Origin: Symbiodinium sp. CCMP2592
Taxonomy: Eukaryota; Sar; Dinophyceae; Suessiales; Symbiodiniaceae
Length of the DNA stretch: 64,000 nucleotides
Reading direction: 5' to 3'
Assembly (NCBI GenBank): GCA_905221615.1
Contig: CAJNDT010004557.1
Coordinates: 1,607,001-1,671,000, forward strand
In this document: piece by piece, positions 1 to 10,650 of the stretch
Numbering within the stretch: the stretch's first letter is position 1
How the letters are laid out: every line of letters begins with the position of its first letter
Made by a program: the position numbers and the translations under genes
Notes under the pieces: model-generated
Database searches by the model: none
What the model was told of the DNA's origin: nothing
What the model saw: only the letters and a program-made list of their open reading frames with translations

Positions 1-22
1 TCATGCCTCCCCAAGACCTTAC

Positions 23-157
23 TCAAAGGGGCAAAGGAGGGACCCTTAATTGAGACCCCTACCCTATAATGGGCTACACAATGGGTATAAATAGCTATAC
101 TAAGGGTATATACCTACCTAGGGGTCCTTCTTGAGGGTCCCTCCATTTACCCTTGGA
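23..157. repeat. Family D short TIR element, copy 1
   Basis: The ends are imperfect inverted repeats: TCAAAGGGGCAAAGGAGGGA at the left and the reverse complement of CCAAGGGTAAATGGAGGGAC at the right. The AT-rich core contains ACCCCTACCCTATAATGGG and a run of GGTATA words. Related copies are at 9109-9239 and 31446-31541. It has no coding capacity, so it resembles a non-autonomous MITE or introner-type element. Confidence 0.65.
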
Positions 158-438
158 CTTACGGACCTTGCACAGTAGACCTCGGGGATCCGACTCCCTG
201 AAAAAACGATCCCGATAGTAACAGGAGAACCGCTCAAAACCGAGATCCGGCCTAAACCCCGAACCACCAGGGAAAAAGGCCCTGTAAAGAGAGAAAGCCT
301 GAAGCAAAAAAACGGAGAGTAGCAATGTCAGATGTTCGGAGCCTTACATATGGCAGCCTCCTGAGTGGCCGGGGCATTGAAAAGGACTGCGAATTGTCAT
401 GGGAGCCCATGTCCCGAGGTCTAGCGGTATGGTTATAA

Positions 439-502
439 ATGGTTAGTGTAAGCTTATGTGATATATCAGTTATACATATATATATATATGTATGTATACA
501 CA

Positions 503-554
<52 letters not shown>

Positions 555-559
555 TCACG

Positions 560-614
<55 letters not shown>

Positions 615-661
615 ATATATATATATATATATACACTTAGTTGAACATGTCTCACACACAC

Positions 662-697
<36 letters not shown>

Positions 698-935
698 TCA
701 TATAGGCATATGTGTGTGTTTATACAATCCTACATACCTACACACGTGCATACATACATACACACATGCACACATACACACCGACGGACGGACGGACGGA
801 CCGACCGACCGACAGACAGACAGACAGACAGACAGGCAGGCAAACATGCATATGCACACACATATATATATATATAGACATATGTGTGTGTGTTTATACA
901 CACATATACATATTCTTATATACATAAACATACGC
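439..935. repeat. Compound microsatellite block (TC, AC, AT, ATAC and GAC-type repeats)
   Basis: Consecutive tracts are a long TC run (about 505-553), an AC run, several AT runs (about 578-607, 610-632, 669-697, 864-880), ACAT/ATAC words, and a tetranucleotide tract at 781-842. All predicted open frames here are translations of low-complexity DNA. Confidence 0.9.
781..842. repeat. Tetranucleotide tract with a stepwise changing unit
   Basis: The repeat unit changes along the tract: GGAC units, then CGAC units, then AGAC units, then GGCA units. The 4 bp register is kept throughout. Confidence 0.85.
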
Positions 936-942
936 AAAAAGA

Positions 943-2163
943 TGATAGTGCTGGTTTCTGCTTACAGAATAATTCCTAGTTGACAACCAGTAGGTCAAAA
1001 GGCAAATTCGCCAACACAAATATCAGGCTCTGAAGACCGCCTTTTCGGGTAAGTTTGGCTAGGTAAGTCGTACCGAAACAGAAGTGAGAGTTGTGTAAAT
1101 GTAGATACATCGAGTAGGATAGATACAGAACACGAACACCGACATAAATCACGGAAGAACGATATAAGGACATAACGTCACAACTAACACTAACTAACAG
1201 TAAAGAGCGAACAACAAGATATGGATAGAGAGAGTTGGACAGAGAGACAGACATGATACCCATCCCAGCCCAACTTGAGCAGAGGCAAGGCATGTGGCGC
1301 GACTCTGTGACACGTGTTCCGGCTGCAAGAGCTGCAGATGCAGGGTTTCCTGGTGTGCTTGAATGTTTTGTTGTGAACTCGTGATAAACCGATGCATGTA
1401 GAGCACTGTGCCTGACATCCGGATGTCAAGTGCAGCAGGCTGAGCATGAGGGCAGCTACGCTGCAGCCCCCCTCATCAGAAAGGATGTATAAACGAATCC
1501 CTTTGATCATGCCTTGAAAGGCGGAGACAGAGAGTTTACCGTAGTCTTTCCCCCCAGAGCTTAAGGCTCTAGACTACATCACTCAACTTTACGGAGTATT
1601 GCACAGACTGTTTCCATATATTTCGTGCCGACGTATTGGAACCCAGAGCCTCGAGCTTGCAAAACGTCCTTGCTTTCGGGCTCCCCGACGCGATTACTGA
1701 GCGCCTCGCTACAGTTACAAGGTGCTGAACTCTAGGAGCTGGAAAGATTCATGTCTTCAAGGTCCAGTAGACGTCCGGAACCCCAGAACCCCTAGGCTGA
1801 AAGCTCTCAACCCTACAACCCTAAAGTCTGCCTGCATGTGACTCAGCCTTGAGGTGACGACTGGCGAAAAGCTCCCATTACGACCAAACTCTATAATAAT
1901 ATTACGGACTCTATGTAGTGGCCATAGAAGGATCCGCGATACTAGGCATTATGCTTTAACTTTTATGGTAGACACCATGCTAACCCTTCGCCACTACTCG
2001 TGAGATGAGAGCTGAAACCCCGAGCTTGCCGCCGTGAGTCTTGAAGCCTATGCACCGCTTTGGGCTTAGAGTGTAATTAAGTTTTGAGGTTTAAGTTACT
2101 ATGTGAGAGAGTCTATGAATATGATTACTACGTATTTGGACCTCAGGGTAACAGGGACGTGGG
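943..2163. other. Intergenic DNA, no feature recognised
   Basis: Unique-looking sequence with scattered short open frames on both strands. None shows domain-like composition or an identifiable motif. A few CCCTAAA-like words occur around 1790-1830. Confidence 0.5.
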
Positions 2164-2165
2164 AA

Positions 2166-2276
2166 AGCCTCGAAGCGCATGGTGTTCCCATTTCAAGGAG
2201 GGTGCCGGTACCTCTGCGTCTTGGAGATTTCCTACAACGGCGAGAAGCGCCAACTCACGCTTCTCGATGCCTACAG
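2166..2276 (+). CDS. Exon-like island, product unknown
   Basis: One frame reads as plausible globular protein of about 35 residues (around MVFPFQGGCRYLCVLEISYN, then NGEKRQLTLLDAYS). It is preceded by an AG that could be an acceptor (GGGAAAG before 2166). It stops being protein-like exactly where a family B TIR element begins (2274). The parent gene is not recognised. The other exons and the true boundaries are not visible. I infer that B1 either forms an intron of this gene or interrupts it; no AG acceptor was found close to the right end of B1. Confidence 0.35.
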
Positions 2277-2391
2277 TAGATTCCCAAAAGTTGGAAACCC
2301 CATAGCCTCAATCCTTATAAGAGTAATGTATAGGGAATCCCAGCACTATTTGGCCTTAATTTGGTTTCCAACTTTTATGGGGTTTACTGTA
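2274..2391. repeat. Family B short TIR element, copy 1
   Basis: Left end ACAGTAGATTCCCAAAAGTT followed by GGAAACCCC; right end GGTTTCCAACTTTTATGGGG followed by TTTACTGT. The core holds GGGAATCCCAGCACTATTTG. Close copies are at 12975-13090, 16850-16965 and, inverted, at 28424-28539. Copies of about 116-118 bp without coding capacity indicate a non-autonomous mobile family. Confidence 0.8.
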
Positions 2392-3727
2392 ATGGGTCAT
2401 CTTTGGGATTTCGGTCTTGAGTTTTAAATTAGGGCCGTTTTGTTTGATAACTGCCTCTCTTGAGAGGCGCAAACGGGTCTTGTATGGCCTTGCAAGAGGT
2501 TTGTGTTTAGTCTGTTTAGGCTTTACTGTATGGGGCCGGCAACCTTAGATTCTGTCGGGGCTCCTATTATGCATTTTGTTTTGGTGCTTTTCCAATCAGG
2601 GGTGCTCTAATCAGGTTCCGGCACTGTGTGGTTCTTGAGACCATAAACAGACTAATGGAGTAGCTAATTTGCTGCTGCTTCTGACTTCCCGTAAACTCAA
2701 CACCCCGACAGTGCCCAAATAACGATAAACTTTTGAACTCGCCAGTATAGGGACAAGCAGACGGAGCAACAGTGTAAGTATATGTATTCTTACAATCTCT
2801 GCCCACCGGCAGAACCATCGGCATACAAGAAACCTGAGAGTACTGGGGTTCCCGTCAAAATTTCTCGGGGGCTGTAGGGCTTGAACAAACTCTACGCTCT
2901 GGACCCTTAATTGCAGGTTGCGCATTTTGACAGTTGGGCTACACAAGGTCTTCTTTAAAGAGTTGGTGGTAGAGGCTGGCTTTTCGTCGATGCCTTGTTG
3001 TTGTGCTCTGCTATCAAAGCCCTCACTTCATGGGTTTTGCGTTTTGGTGTTCTGGGATTTGCCAAAACCTAGTGGGTTTCAGGTTCCATTCGGTCTCTGG
3101 CAGTACAGGCGGATCGTAGGGCTGAGGGTGTAGGGAATCTCTCCACCCTCGATTAAATACCAGGGTTGAGGTATAGGCTTCAGGGTTCGGTGTATGGCCA
3201 GTAAGGTTCGGGGTTTAGGGCTCTGGCATCAGGGTTGCTGGTTTGAGGGTATAGGCTTTATAGGGCTCATGTCCTAGGCTTATAGGCTTTCTCGTACGCC
3301 CCGAACACCCCCGATAACTCCACGCATCATTGTAGCTTGGGGTGATGTATAGCTGCTCTTAACATCGACATCGTTCAGGGTTGCAAGATGCAGGGTTCCG
3401 CATGCTGCCTTGTCGGCCAAGGACGAAGCACAAGCCCGAAAAGTACAATACGTACGCGGGCAACGTCCCTCGGCCGACAGTATTCGTCGCCTTACCCATA
3501 GATTACCTTATGGAATTCTAAATACGAATCCCAAAAAGGAATTACTATGGGGCCTATATGGGTAAACCCGTAAAAACCCCAACCCCCAACAAAATCGGCG
3601 GTTTTGTATCTTGAACCCTAAACCCTAATGGCCCTAAGGCCCCAAAACCCCAAACCCCCAAAAGGTGTCGGCGGTTTTGTCTCCTGAACTCTTCAAAAGT
3701 GCTTCGGGGGTGCGGCAGCTTCTGCTA
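2392..3727. other. Intergenic DNA with degenerate telomere-like words
   Basis: No gene recognised. Variants of TTTAGGG (GGTTTGAGGG, TTAGGGCTCT) occur at about 3150-3260, and CCCTAAACCCTAA variants at about 3570-3670. Confidence 0.5.
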
Positions 3728-3819
3728 CCTGGACCCTAAGGAACCTTAGGGTTTGGGGCCCCGCTGATATGATTTCTTTGTTTTAGTCCCTATAAGGTGG
3801 ATTTTTTGGGGCTAAGGTA
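3728..3819. repeat. Family C short repeat, copy 1
   Basis: Starts CTGGACCCTAAGGAACCT and ends TTGGGGCTAAGGTA, with GATTTCTTTGTTTTAGTCC in the core. Related copies are at 14668-14760, 48194-48287, 50803-50896 (inverted) and, diverged, 56772-56843. Confidence 0.65.
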
Positions 3820-4277
3820 TGCTTTAATGAACCGAGCCTTCTGAGAGCGATGGTCTTCCGGGGTCTGGGGCCGAGCTGACGGTAGAATTACATACTAATC
3901 ATAAAGACCCCTCTCACTCCCGCCTAAACCTATCGGAGTCCCTAGGGCCCCGAAATCAGGTTGGTTTTGCAGCGCGTTGGTTTTCCACTTTTAGCCTCGT
4001 GGAGAGCTGGATAATGCATCTTTTTGCCACCCACCTAGACCCCACAATGTAGCTGTTCGTTGCTCCAGTCTCTGATATTCGCCTAACCAAACATATGGGT
4101 TTTTCCAAAAAGACTAAGTGACTAAAAAGGTACTACATTGTAGGTTGTGAAGTTTGGTGTCGGAACATCAGCTTCCACTGTTTGCACCCAAAAGGTCTTA
4201 AGTACAGATAGGGGGTACTTTATTAGAAACGAAACCACTGAAACAATCCACGTTTGTCATAAGGATCCTGAACCATC

Positions 4278-4627
4278 ATGCACCCGATACGCCTTCAAGC
4301 CGTTGCATGCCAACTTTGTGATTGCGCAGCCAGCTTCGCAGAAGAGGAAGTGGAGAAGCTCGCAGCAGATAAGACCACGGAGGAGGTGAAGACGAACTTC
4401 CAACATGTCCCCAGCAGAGAAGAAGCAACTTGCAGAGCGCTTCAATCGCGGAAGCGATTGCCACCCGCCAAGCTGAGATCCAAACACTGCCTCAGAGTAA
4501 TGCGGCAGAATGCTATCGAACGCACGTGCACACTTTCCCTGACGTTGATTGCTGCAAATCCTTCATGCAATCGTGTCCTTGGCAAGTCTCCTTTGGGCTG
4601 ACTGCCAGGACTTCACCATGCTGTCGT
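4278..4627 (+). CDS. Exon-like GC-rich island left of element I1
   Basis: Several frames stay open and read protein-like, including one with AEEEVEKLAADKTTEEVKTN and another with ASIAEAIATRQAEIQTLPQ. No single frame can be followed throughout, so one or more small introns, or decay, are likely. It ends against family I element copy 1 at 4628. Product unknown. I infer it is part of a gene, but exon limits cannot be fixed. Confidence 0.25.
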
Positions 4628-4737
4628 CCCCTAAGGGTCCATGTACTCATATAGTATATACATTGGCCTTAATGTAGTCCCTATATAGGTACTTTGGGGC
4701 TCATGTATCTCTGTATGGGTACATGGACCCTTAGGGG
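4628..4737. repeat. Family I short TIR element, copy 1
   Basis: Near-perfect terminal inverted repeats: CCCCTAAGGGTCCATGTACT at the left, and TGGGTACATGGACCCTTAGG then GG at the right. The insertion is bordered on both sides by TCGT, a possible 4 bp target duplication. Other copies: 32428-32537, 51213-51326, 62458-62570. Confidence 0.75.
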
Positions 4738-4803
4738 TCGTTGCAAGCAGGCCCAGGCCGACAAGACTCTAAGGCCCCCCTTCAAGGAGATGCTTTCTGG
4801 CTT
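4738..4803 (+). CDS. Exon-like fragment right of element I1
   Basis: Immediately after the element, one frame reads RCKQAQADKTLRPPFKEMLS and runs into the telomere-like array at 4802. Amino-acid composition is exon-like. Whether it joins the island at 4278-4627 is an inference. Confidence 0.25.
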
Positions 4804-4903
4804 TAGGGTTTAGGGTTTAGGGTTTAGGGTTTGGGGGTTTGGGGTTTAGGGTTTGGGGTTTAGGGTTTAGGGTTTAGGGTTTGGGGTTTAGGGTTTAGGG
4901 TTT
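4802..4903. repeat. Interstitial telomere-like array
   Basis: About 14 tandem units of TTTAGGG with TTTGGGG variants. This is the heptamer type reported for dinoflagellate and plant telomeres, but the position is internal. Confidence 0.9.
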
Positions 4904-5395
4904 CCCTAGGCTTCCAGGGACCTGATTATTAGGTCCTTAAGGGGTCTAGGGCCCTAACTAAAAGGTCCCTGGAAGCATTGGCTTAAATACTTGTAAATTG
5001 AAGCCTGCTTCGCTGAACTCTGATCCCAACGTCGTAAACCTCAAAGTCCCTTTTGATTCCTCCACCGTAAAGCCTACAGGCCGGGAGTGTAATTACTGGG
5101 AGGATCACCTTCGACTGCGGTGGGTGAACCCGTCATGTAAGCAAAGAAGCTCTGTTTGAGCCGGGTCCAGATGCAAATATGCACACCATGGCACTTTTAC
5201 ATCGTTTGTAGCCCTAAACCTTATGCGCAAAACCGTAACCCGCAAACGCCGTAAACCCTAATCTCTAAACCCTCACCCCTCAACGCTAGACACTGAAACC
5301 CTGCACCGAGGTCGCCGACTTGGTGAGTCGCGAGTTCTCTTTCATGGCTATGGAGCAGATGACGCTCGGCAGCGAGCTTTTGCTGGGGACCTAGG

Positions 5396-5494
5396 GTTGA
5401 TGATATAAATCCTGCATTACCCAGAATAATAGGAATATACCATAATTCCCATAGTTTGGGGTCCTTAAAGTAATGCAGGATTTATATCATCAAC
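5396..5494. repeat. Singleton hairpin element (K1) with 25 bp perfect TIRs
   Basis: GTTGATGATATAAATCCTGC plus ATTAC at the left is perfectly mirrored at the right. The 49 bp core is AT-rich. TAGGG-type words flank both sides. MITE-like. Confidence 0.75.
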
Positions 5495-6764
5495 AGTAGG
5501 GTTTAGGGTTTCGCTTCCAACAAGTTCAGGTGTAAGAAAATGTTGGCATCCATCAAGTCCAGGTGTGAGTGTTCTCGAGTCAGCAGTTTCCATGATGTCG
5601 TGGGCACGAAGAGTCCTAAGCGGGGTTGGCTCTACAGTTGAGTTTGACAGAGTTTTCTGGTCACGGTTCCGACAATCTTGGCTGGTTTTGCGGCAATTAT
5701 CCCACTCCCGTATCGCCGCACACCAGATCTCTCAAAGATCAGTTCAGATTTCGCAGACGCAGATTGCAACTGGGCATGTTCCTACGGGGATACACAACCA
5801 TGCACCCTCAAACTCTAGCAGAAGTGTCGAGGTGGAGGTTGGAGCTCTGTGGTTCCCTTCTTATACGATTTCTAACTACTATAACATCGCCCGAAGAGCC
5901 TTCTCAATTCAAGACCTACACCCCCCTTTGCAACAGAAGCAACCGGACCCCATCAAACATGTAAGAACCGTAAACCACACTCATCATTACAAGCACAAGC
6001 TTTCGCATGCCGAGGGACGAGCAGTCTGTATGGCGGGGAGCAGTGGGAAAGGAAGTCAGCCAGTAAAACATATCGTAGTCACCAGCCAAAAGGTCACCCT
6101 TACCCTAAACCTCCAGGCGCAAATGTTCTAGCCAGTAGTTCTGTCCTGCTTCAATATAACTATAACTGAATGCCACTATGATCATCTCAGAGTATTGAAG
6201 GCACGAGAGCACAATCAGTAATCCCATGGAAGACCATGAAACTACCAACCGTCGAGCCAGTGGACATAGCTTCTAGCAGTGCGAGATGAAAAAACACCTG
6301 AAGCTAGGCTGTTGAGAGTGCAGGACCCTCGACGCAAACGGTTGCTGAGAGCCCAAGAAAGCCGTAATAAGTCATGGCTCAAAACGGCACAATTCAGCTA
6401 GGCTTCGGGGTTTGGAATTCAGGGTTTCGTGTTTAAGGTTTACGGACAATGGCTGTATGCAGCACGTCATACAGGCACGAAAGTTCTCTTAGACTATAGG
6501 TGTCGCTAGAGCCGGTCCTTTGAGTTTGAGGACCCCTTGGTTATACAAGGGGTTCAGGGAGTGGGGTTCAGTTAGGGCTTCGGGCTTTTAGGGTTTACAC
6601 CTTAAGGGTTATTGGGCTCTGTGGGAGTTCCTGAGGCATTGCAGTCGCCACTACGGCAGCCTGAGCAAGGCCAGTTCCCAAACGTGACACTTGAGCTCTG
6701 AAGATCGAAGTTTGAATCTGTTGGTTTGGGATTCAATATTCTGTGTTGTGCTTCGGGATGATTT
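5495..6764. other. Mostly unannotated DNA with a doubtful long open frame
   Basis: A + strand frame is open at 5565-6131 (188 codons). Composition is unremarkable, no domain is visible and no splice context supports it. Telomere-like words occur at 5500-5510 and 6400-6600. No other feature seen. Confidence 0.3.
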
Positions 6765-6850
6765 TTAATTTCCCTTACTGTATCTGTATTTCCTTATAAA
6801 GGGAACCTATTCATAAGTAATTTTAGAAGGGTTTAAAGCACAACCCAATA
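6765..6850. repeat. Family L short repeat, copy 1
   Basis: Shares TTTTTAATTTCCCTTA, then ACCTATTCATAA and an ACAACCC-type end, with 27535-27616. AT-rich, non-coding. Confidence 0.5.
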
Positions 6851-9048
6851 TTTAGGGTGGGTATGCACCATGCATCACCATGCACTTGTGTAAGAAGCTC
6901 AGGGAGGTACTCAGAAGTGGTGAACGCATGGTTGGCGAATGAGCGCTGGGCTTGCTCCACGAGTGTAAGCTCAGAGTCTCTCCCCAAAACGGTTTAGGGT
7001 TTAGGCAGCCAGCAAGCCCGGGTTCAAAAACAAAAATGGGTTTAGGGTTTAGGGGCTTGGGTGTGGGATTACCGGGCGGTGGTAAAGGCCCGATGCAAAA
7101 AGGGGCTTGGGCGTGGAGCCCAAGTTCGAGGGTTTCAGTGCGGATTATTCTGAAACCACGGTTGAACTTCCGGCGCCCTAAGCTTGGAACCTCCAACTTT
7201 ACAATGCTGCAGAACAAACACAAAACGAAGGTGAACCGAAAGCACAAATCGGACGCTTCGACATAGACAAAGTGCTTGGGAAGGCGCCGCGCCGGCTGGG
7301 AGCGTGCGAGGTTTACCTGCTCATGCCGGATGGTGTCTTGGCTGATTAGCACATGTGTTGAGTTTGTTGGGTTGGGTTTAGGTTTGGGGCTTTCATTAGG
7401 ATGCAGCATCGTGGAGGCTTAGGGATATCTTCTTGTACCTGAGCTCTACAAAGCCTGCGTGTTTTGGGTTCCTACAGGTGCTGTCCGTCTTGCGGTTCGC
7501 ATATTAAAGGAGTTTAAGGGTTCTAAGGCTTGTGGAGTATAGTAGGGTTCAGGTGCTGACGGGTCCGGGTTTTCTACCGCTTGAGGTTTAAGGACGACGG
7601 TTTGTAAAGTTAAGGGCGTAGGATTTAGGATGTTGCACTTCATGCTCATGCCAGGTGGCTTCCGGGATACTCCACATAATGCAACGTAATGTTTTCGATG
7701 ATGAGCTAAGCTCTCCATTAGAACGATGGCCGTACTCGTTGTGCTCCTGATTAGCTTGGACTAATGCTATATACTTCCTTCCCCCGCAGTGACATAGTAT
7801 GATATGGTATGCTATGCAGTGCCATGCTACGGTTTGACATGACGTGGCCTGATATGGTTTGATGTGACGTGATGTGATGTGATTGTGTATGACAGGTGTG
7901 CTATGGCACATGGCTTGCCGTATGCAGCCCATGCAGACATCGTTTTGCATACCTGTATGGCCACATACATACATGCATGCATAAATACATACATACATTG
8001 CCTTACATTACGTTTTACGTTTCTGTCATTTACATTATATTTTTGACTAGAGTAGGTTGCAGTAGATGTGTTCCAGTATGCGACATGGCATACACATGTA
8101 TGAGCTGAACTTATAGATGGCAATAGCTGTAAGAATAATGATACTTGTTTTATAACCCCGTGTGATAGTCACAGCATGGAAATTGTGTAGGAGTACTGGT
8201 TTGATAACTGTAGTAACATGATGACGCAAGTGATGATAAGAGTGAACATGGTGATGCTAATGCTGCTGATGGCGATCCGAGCAGCTGAGTACCAGTAGCA
8301 TCTATCCCTCAAGGCTTGGGGATAGAAGTGACGGTTTTCGGTGTAGGGGTAGCTGGAAAGTAAGCCTGCCGCTAGACAGTTCCGGCAGTCATCCAAGTCC
8401 ACACTTCAAAAGGGGGCCGCTGGAATTACAGTTATGACCCAGTCTCGCTTGCTTCTTTGCTGTATAGGTGTGGACAACAGTCAGAGCTGCATGCCCCCTG
8501 GTGCCGACTGCTTTTGGGGCTTGAGGGTGTAGGTTTCGAGTTCGCAATCATAGACATACGAACGAAGACGGTGGGGCTCGTTTGCAAAGATGAGGCGCGG
8601 GGTTCGAGTTTTACAATACTCCGGAGGGCTTGAAGGGCGCTCATCAAGAGTATATGATTATGAACCGGCTTCGATAGGGACTGGCTTCAAGCACATTTCT
8701 AGACGGGCGCTCAAGGGTTTTACTTCTGACACGCAAAGCTATGATTCAGAGTTTTCTTGGGTTCGGGATCAGGGATGTGTCTACGGGTGGGTACTTAATA
8801 CACACATTGAAGCGAACCCTACATGCTAGACTCCGTTAGTCGACCCTGTTCAATCCTAAACCCGAAGCCTTGAATGCCTAAACCCAAAATCCGAGTCAAA
8901 ATACTCCTTAGCCCGAAACTTTCTGGGCCTTATTATCAATGTTTTGATGGCTATCGGTCCTGCTACTACTACTGATTATCTGTTCACTCCGAAGTCCTAG
9001 AAGTGTTTGAAACCCTCACGCGAGCAAGGACGTGTACAGCACGCGCAT
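6851..9048. other. Intergenic DNA with low-complexity stretches
   Basis: No gene recognised. TTTAGGG words occur at 6990-7060. Dinucleotide-biased GATG/ATAC stretches lie at about 7790-8000. Open frames are short and without motifs. Confidence 0.45.
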
Positions 9049-9110
9049 GACCTCCCCGCAAGAAGCACCACCAGACCTGCCACCAACAAGCCGGATGGCG
9101 ACCCAGACTC
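9049..9110 (+). CDS. Exon-like fragment beside family D element
   Basis: One frame begins with ATG and reads MTSPQEAPPDLPPTSRMATQ, a composition unlike the surrounding repeats. It runs directly into family D copy 2 at 9109. To the right of the element a frame reading RWLRQNSDSATKAASRILSC also looks exon-like (about 9243-9319). I could not find splice boundaries that join them cleanly. Confidence 0.25.
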
Positions 9111-9239
9111 AAGGGGAAAAAGGAGGGACCCTTCATGGGGACCCCTACCCTATAATGGGTTATATAATGGGTATATGATGGCTATATTAAGGGTGTATAC
9201 CTAGCGGTCCTTATTGAGGGTCAGTCCTTTTACCCTTGG
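9109..9239. repeat. Family D short TIR element, copy 2
   Basis: Closely matches copy 1: AGGAGGGACCCTTCATGGGG, then CCTATAATGGGTTATATAAT, with right end CTTTTACCCTTGGA. CAGA lies next to both ends, a possible short target duplication. Confidence 0.75.
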
Positions 9240-9329
9240 ACAGATGGTTGCGACAAAACTCTGATTCTGCAACCAAAGCTGCAAGCCGAATCCTAAGTTG
9301 CGAACCAGAGACCACCTAGCAGCAAGAAC

Positions 9330-9670
9330 TTGCTTATCGGAGCTTAAGCCCTTTAGAAGCGGGGTCCTAGAACCCTACACCCCGCAACTCCTAAGCCCCA
9401 AAGCCTTAACCCTAGGAAGCTATAAACTCTAAACCCTGCCAGGGCCCATAGGCTTTGTGCAAAAAAGGGAACCCTAAACCCTAGGCCCCGGGGCTTCGTC
9501 CTTGCCAGGTAGGAGGGTAAAAAAGCCTCTAAACCCAACGAAGCTCCAAACCCTAGATGCTTTGGGGAACCCTAAAAGGGAACCCTAAACCCTAAGCCCC
9601 AAACCTCTAAACCCTAAGAAGCTCTAAACCCTATAGGCTTTAGGGAACCCGAAACCCAGGATTTTTCTGG
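9330..9670. repeat. Degenerate CCCTAAA-rich tract
   Basis: Repeated AAACCCTA and AAGCTCTAAACCC words, loosely spaced, C-rich on the + strand. Confidence 0.6.
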
Positions 9671-10408
9671 GACACTCGAAGTTGACTTCGCTCCAGTGGC
9701 CGCCACGGCCTCGGCTTCGCAAGAGGCCTTGGGAAGCTTTGTACAGTCCTCGGGGCATCGTTGGAACACTTGAGTAACCCCACAGACCCCTCATCAATCC
9801 GTCGACAACGCGTCCACAACTTTCGGAAGATGTGCTCTTGAATCCTTTAGAGCAAGCTCGAGACTAGATCCCTGCAAAAGCCAGCGGCCTGCCCAGAAAA
9901 GCCAGTAGAGCCTGTAAGCACCTGCCATTGCTAGTCCAGAGGCCAAGAGAGACAGAGATAGAGAAAGACAGAATGAGAGGGTGCGTTCAGGGTTTTTGGC
10001 CTTGGGAGTCCCGGGTATGTCGGGCGGTGGGACAACAGAAAGATATAAGAAATGAAAGGCATGAGGAAAGAGAGAGTTAATTCAATACGGTTTCAAGGTA
10101 TATAGGGATTACAGGGGTTCTAAGGAGTGTCGGTGGAGTTAGGGAGTATAGGGGTTTAAGGCATATATAGGAGTTACTTAAATATGGGGAGCATAGGGGT
10201 TGTAGGGATTACGGCGGGTAGAGGGTTTATCGTTTTATGGGGTTTAAGATTGGATTAGGGTTCAGTGTTCAGGAGTTGGCCGGCACTTCAGTCCGTGCTG
10301 AAAAAGTGTGGAGGAGTTCAGGAGTTTCTTTTCACGAATGGAGTAAGATAGCAGCAATCAGCGTGCTACTCACTTGACCTGGACACCCTCCACGGCAATG
10401 CAAGCTAT

Positions 10409-10650
10409 ATGCATCAGTTTCGGATTTGCAGTATGGAAACCCTTCCTAGCCCTTCCCGTCGTCAGCCACAAAGCCGGGTGGCTCAGGAATTGCAGCAATC
10501 TGAAGATGCGCTTCCTGAATGTGCTGCCCAGTATCTTGCCGTTCATTGCGGAGTTTCTGAAGCATAAGCTGAAGCGAATGCAGACCCTGAGTCAGAGGTC
10601 CCTGATAGATTAGCCCCGAGTGTTCGCTCCCGCAGGGCTTGGGGTATATT
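10409..10650 (+). pseudogene. Exon-like stretch with an in-frame stop
   Basis: One frame reads METLPSPSRRQPQSRVAQEL, then QQSEDALPECAAQYLAVHCG, meets TAA at 10565-10567, and continues in the same frame as AEANADPESEVPDRLAPSVR. Protein-like composition on both sides of one stop suggests a decayed exon, or two exons with a very short hidden junction. A second frame (79 codons, 10374-10613) is also open, so the call is uncertain. Product unknown. Confidence 0.25.

Noticed and set aside
439-983. Overlapping open frames of Tyr/Ile/Thr/His-rich protein
   Set aside because: Translations of AT, AC and TC repeats.
4802-4903. A true chromosome end
   Set aside because: Single-copy and exon-like DNA continues on both sides, and similar short arrays occur throughout in both orientations.
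5565-6131. 188-codon + strand frame as a gene
   Set aside because: No motif, no homologous block recognised, a competing frame is also open, and no splice or start context supports it.
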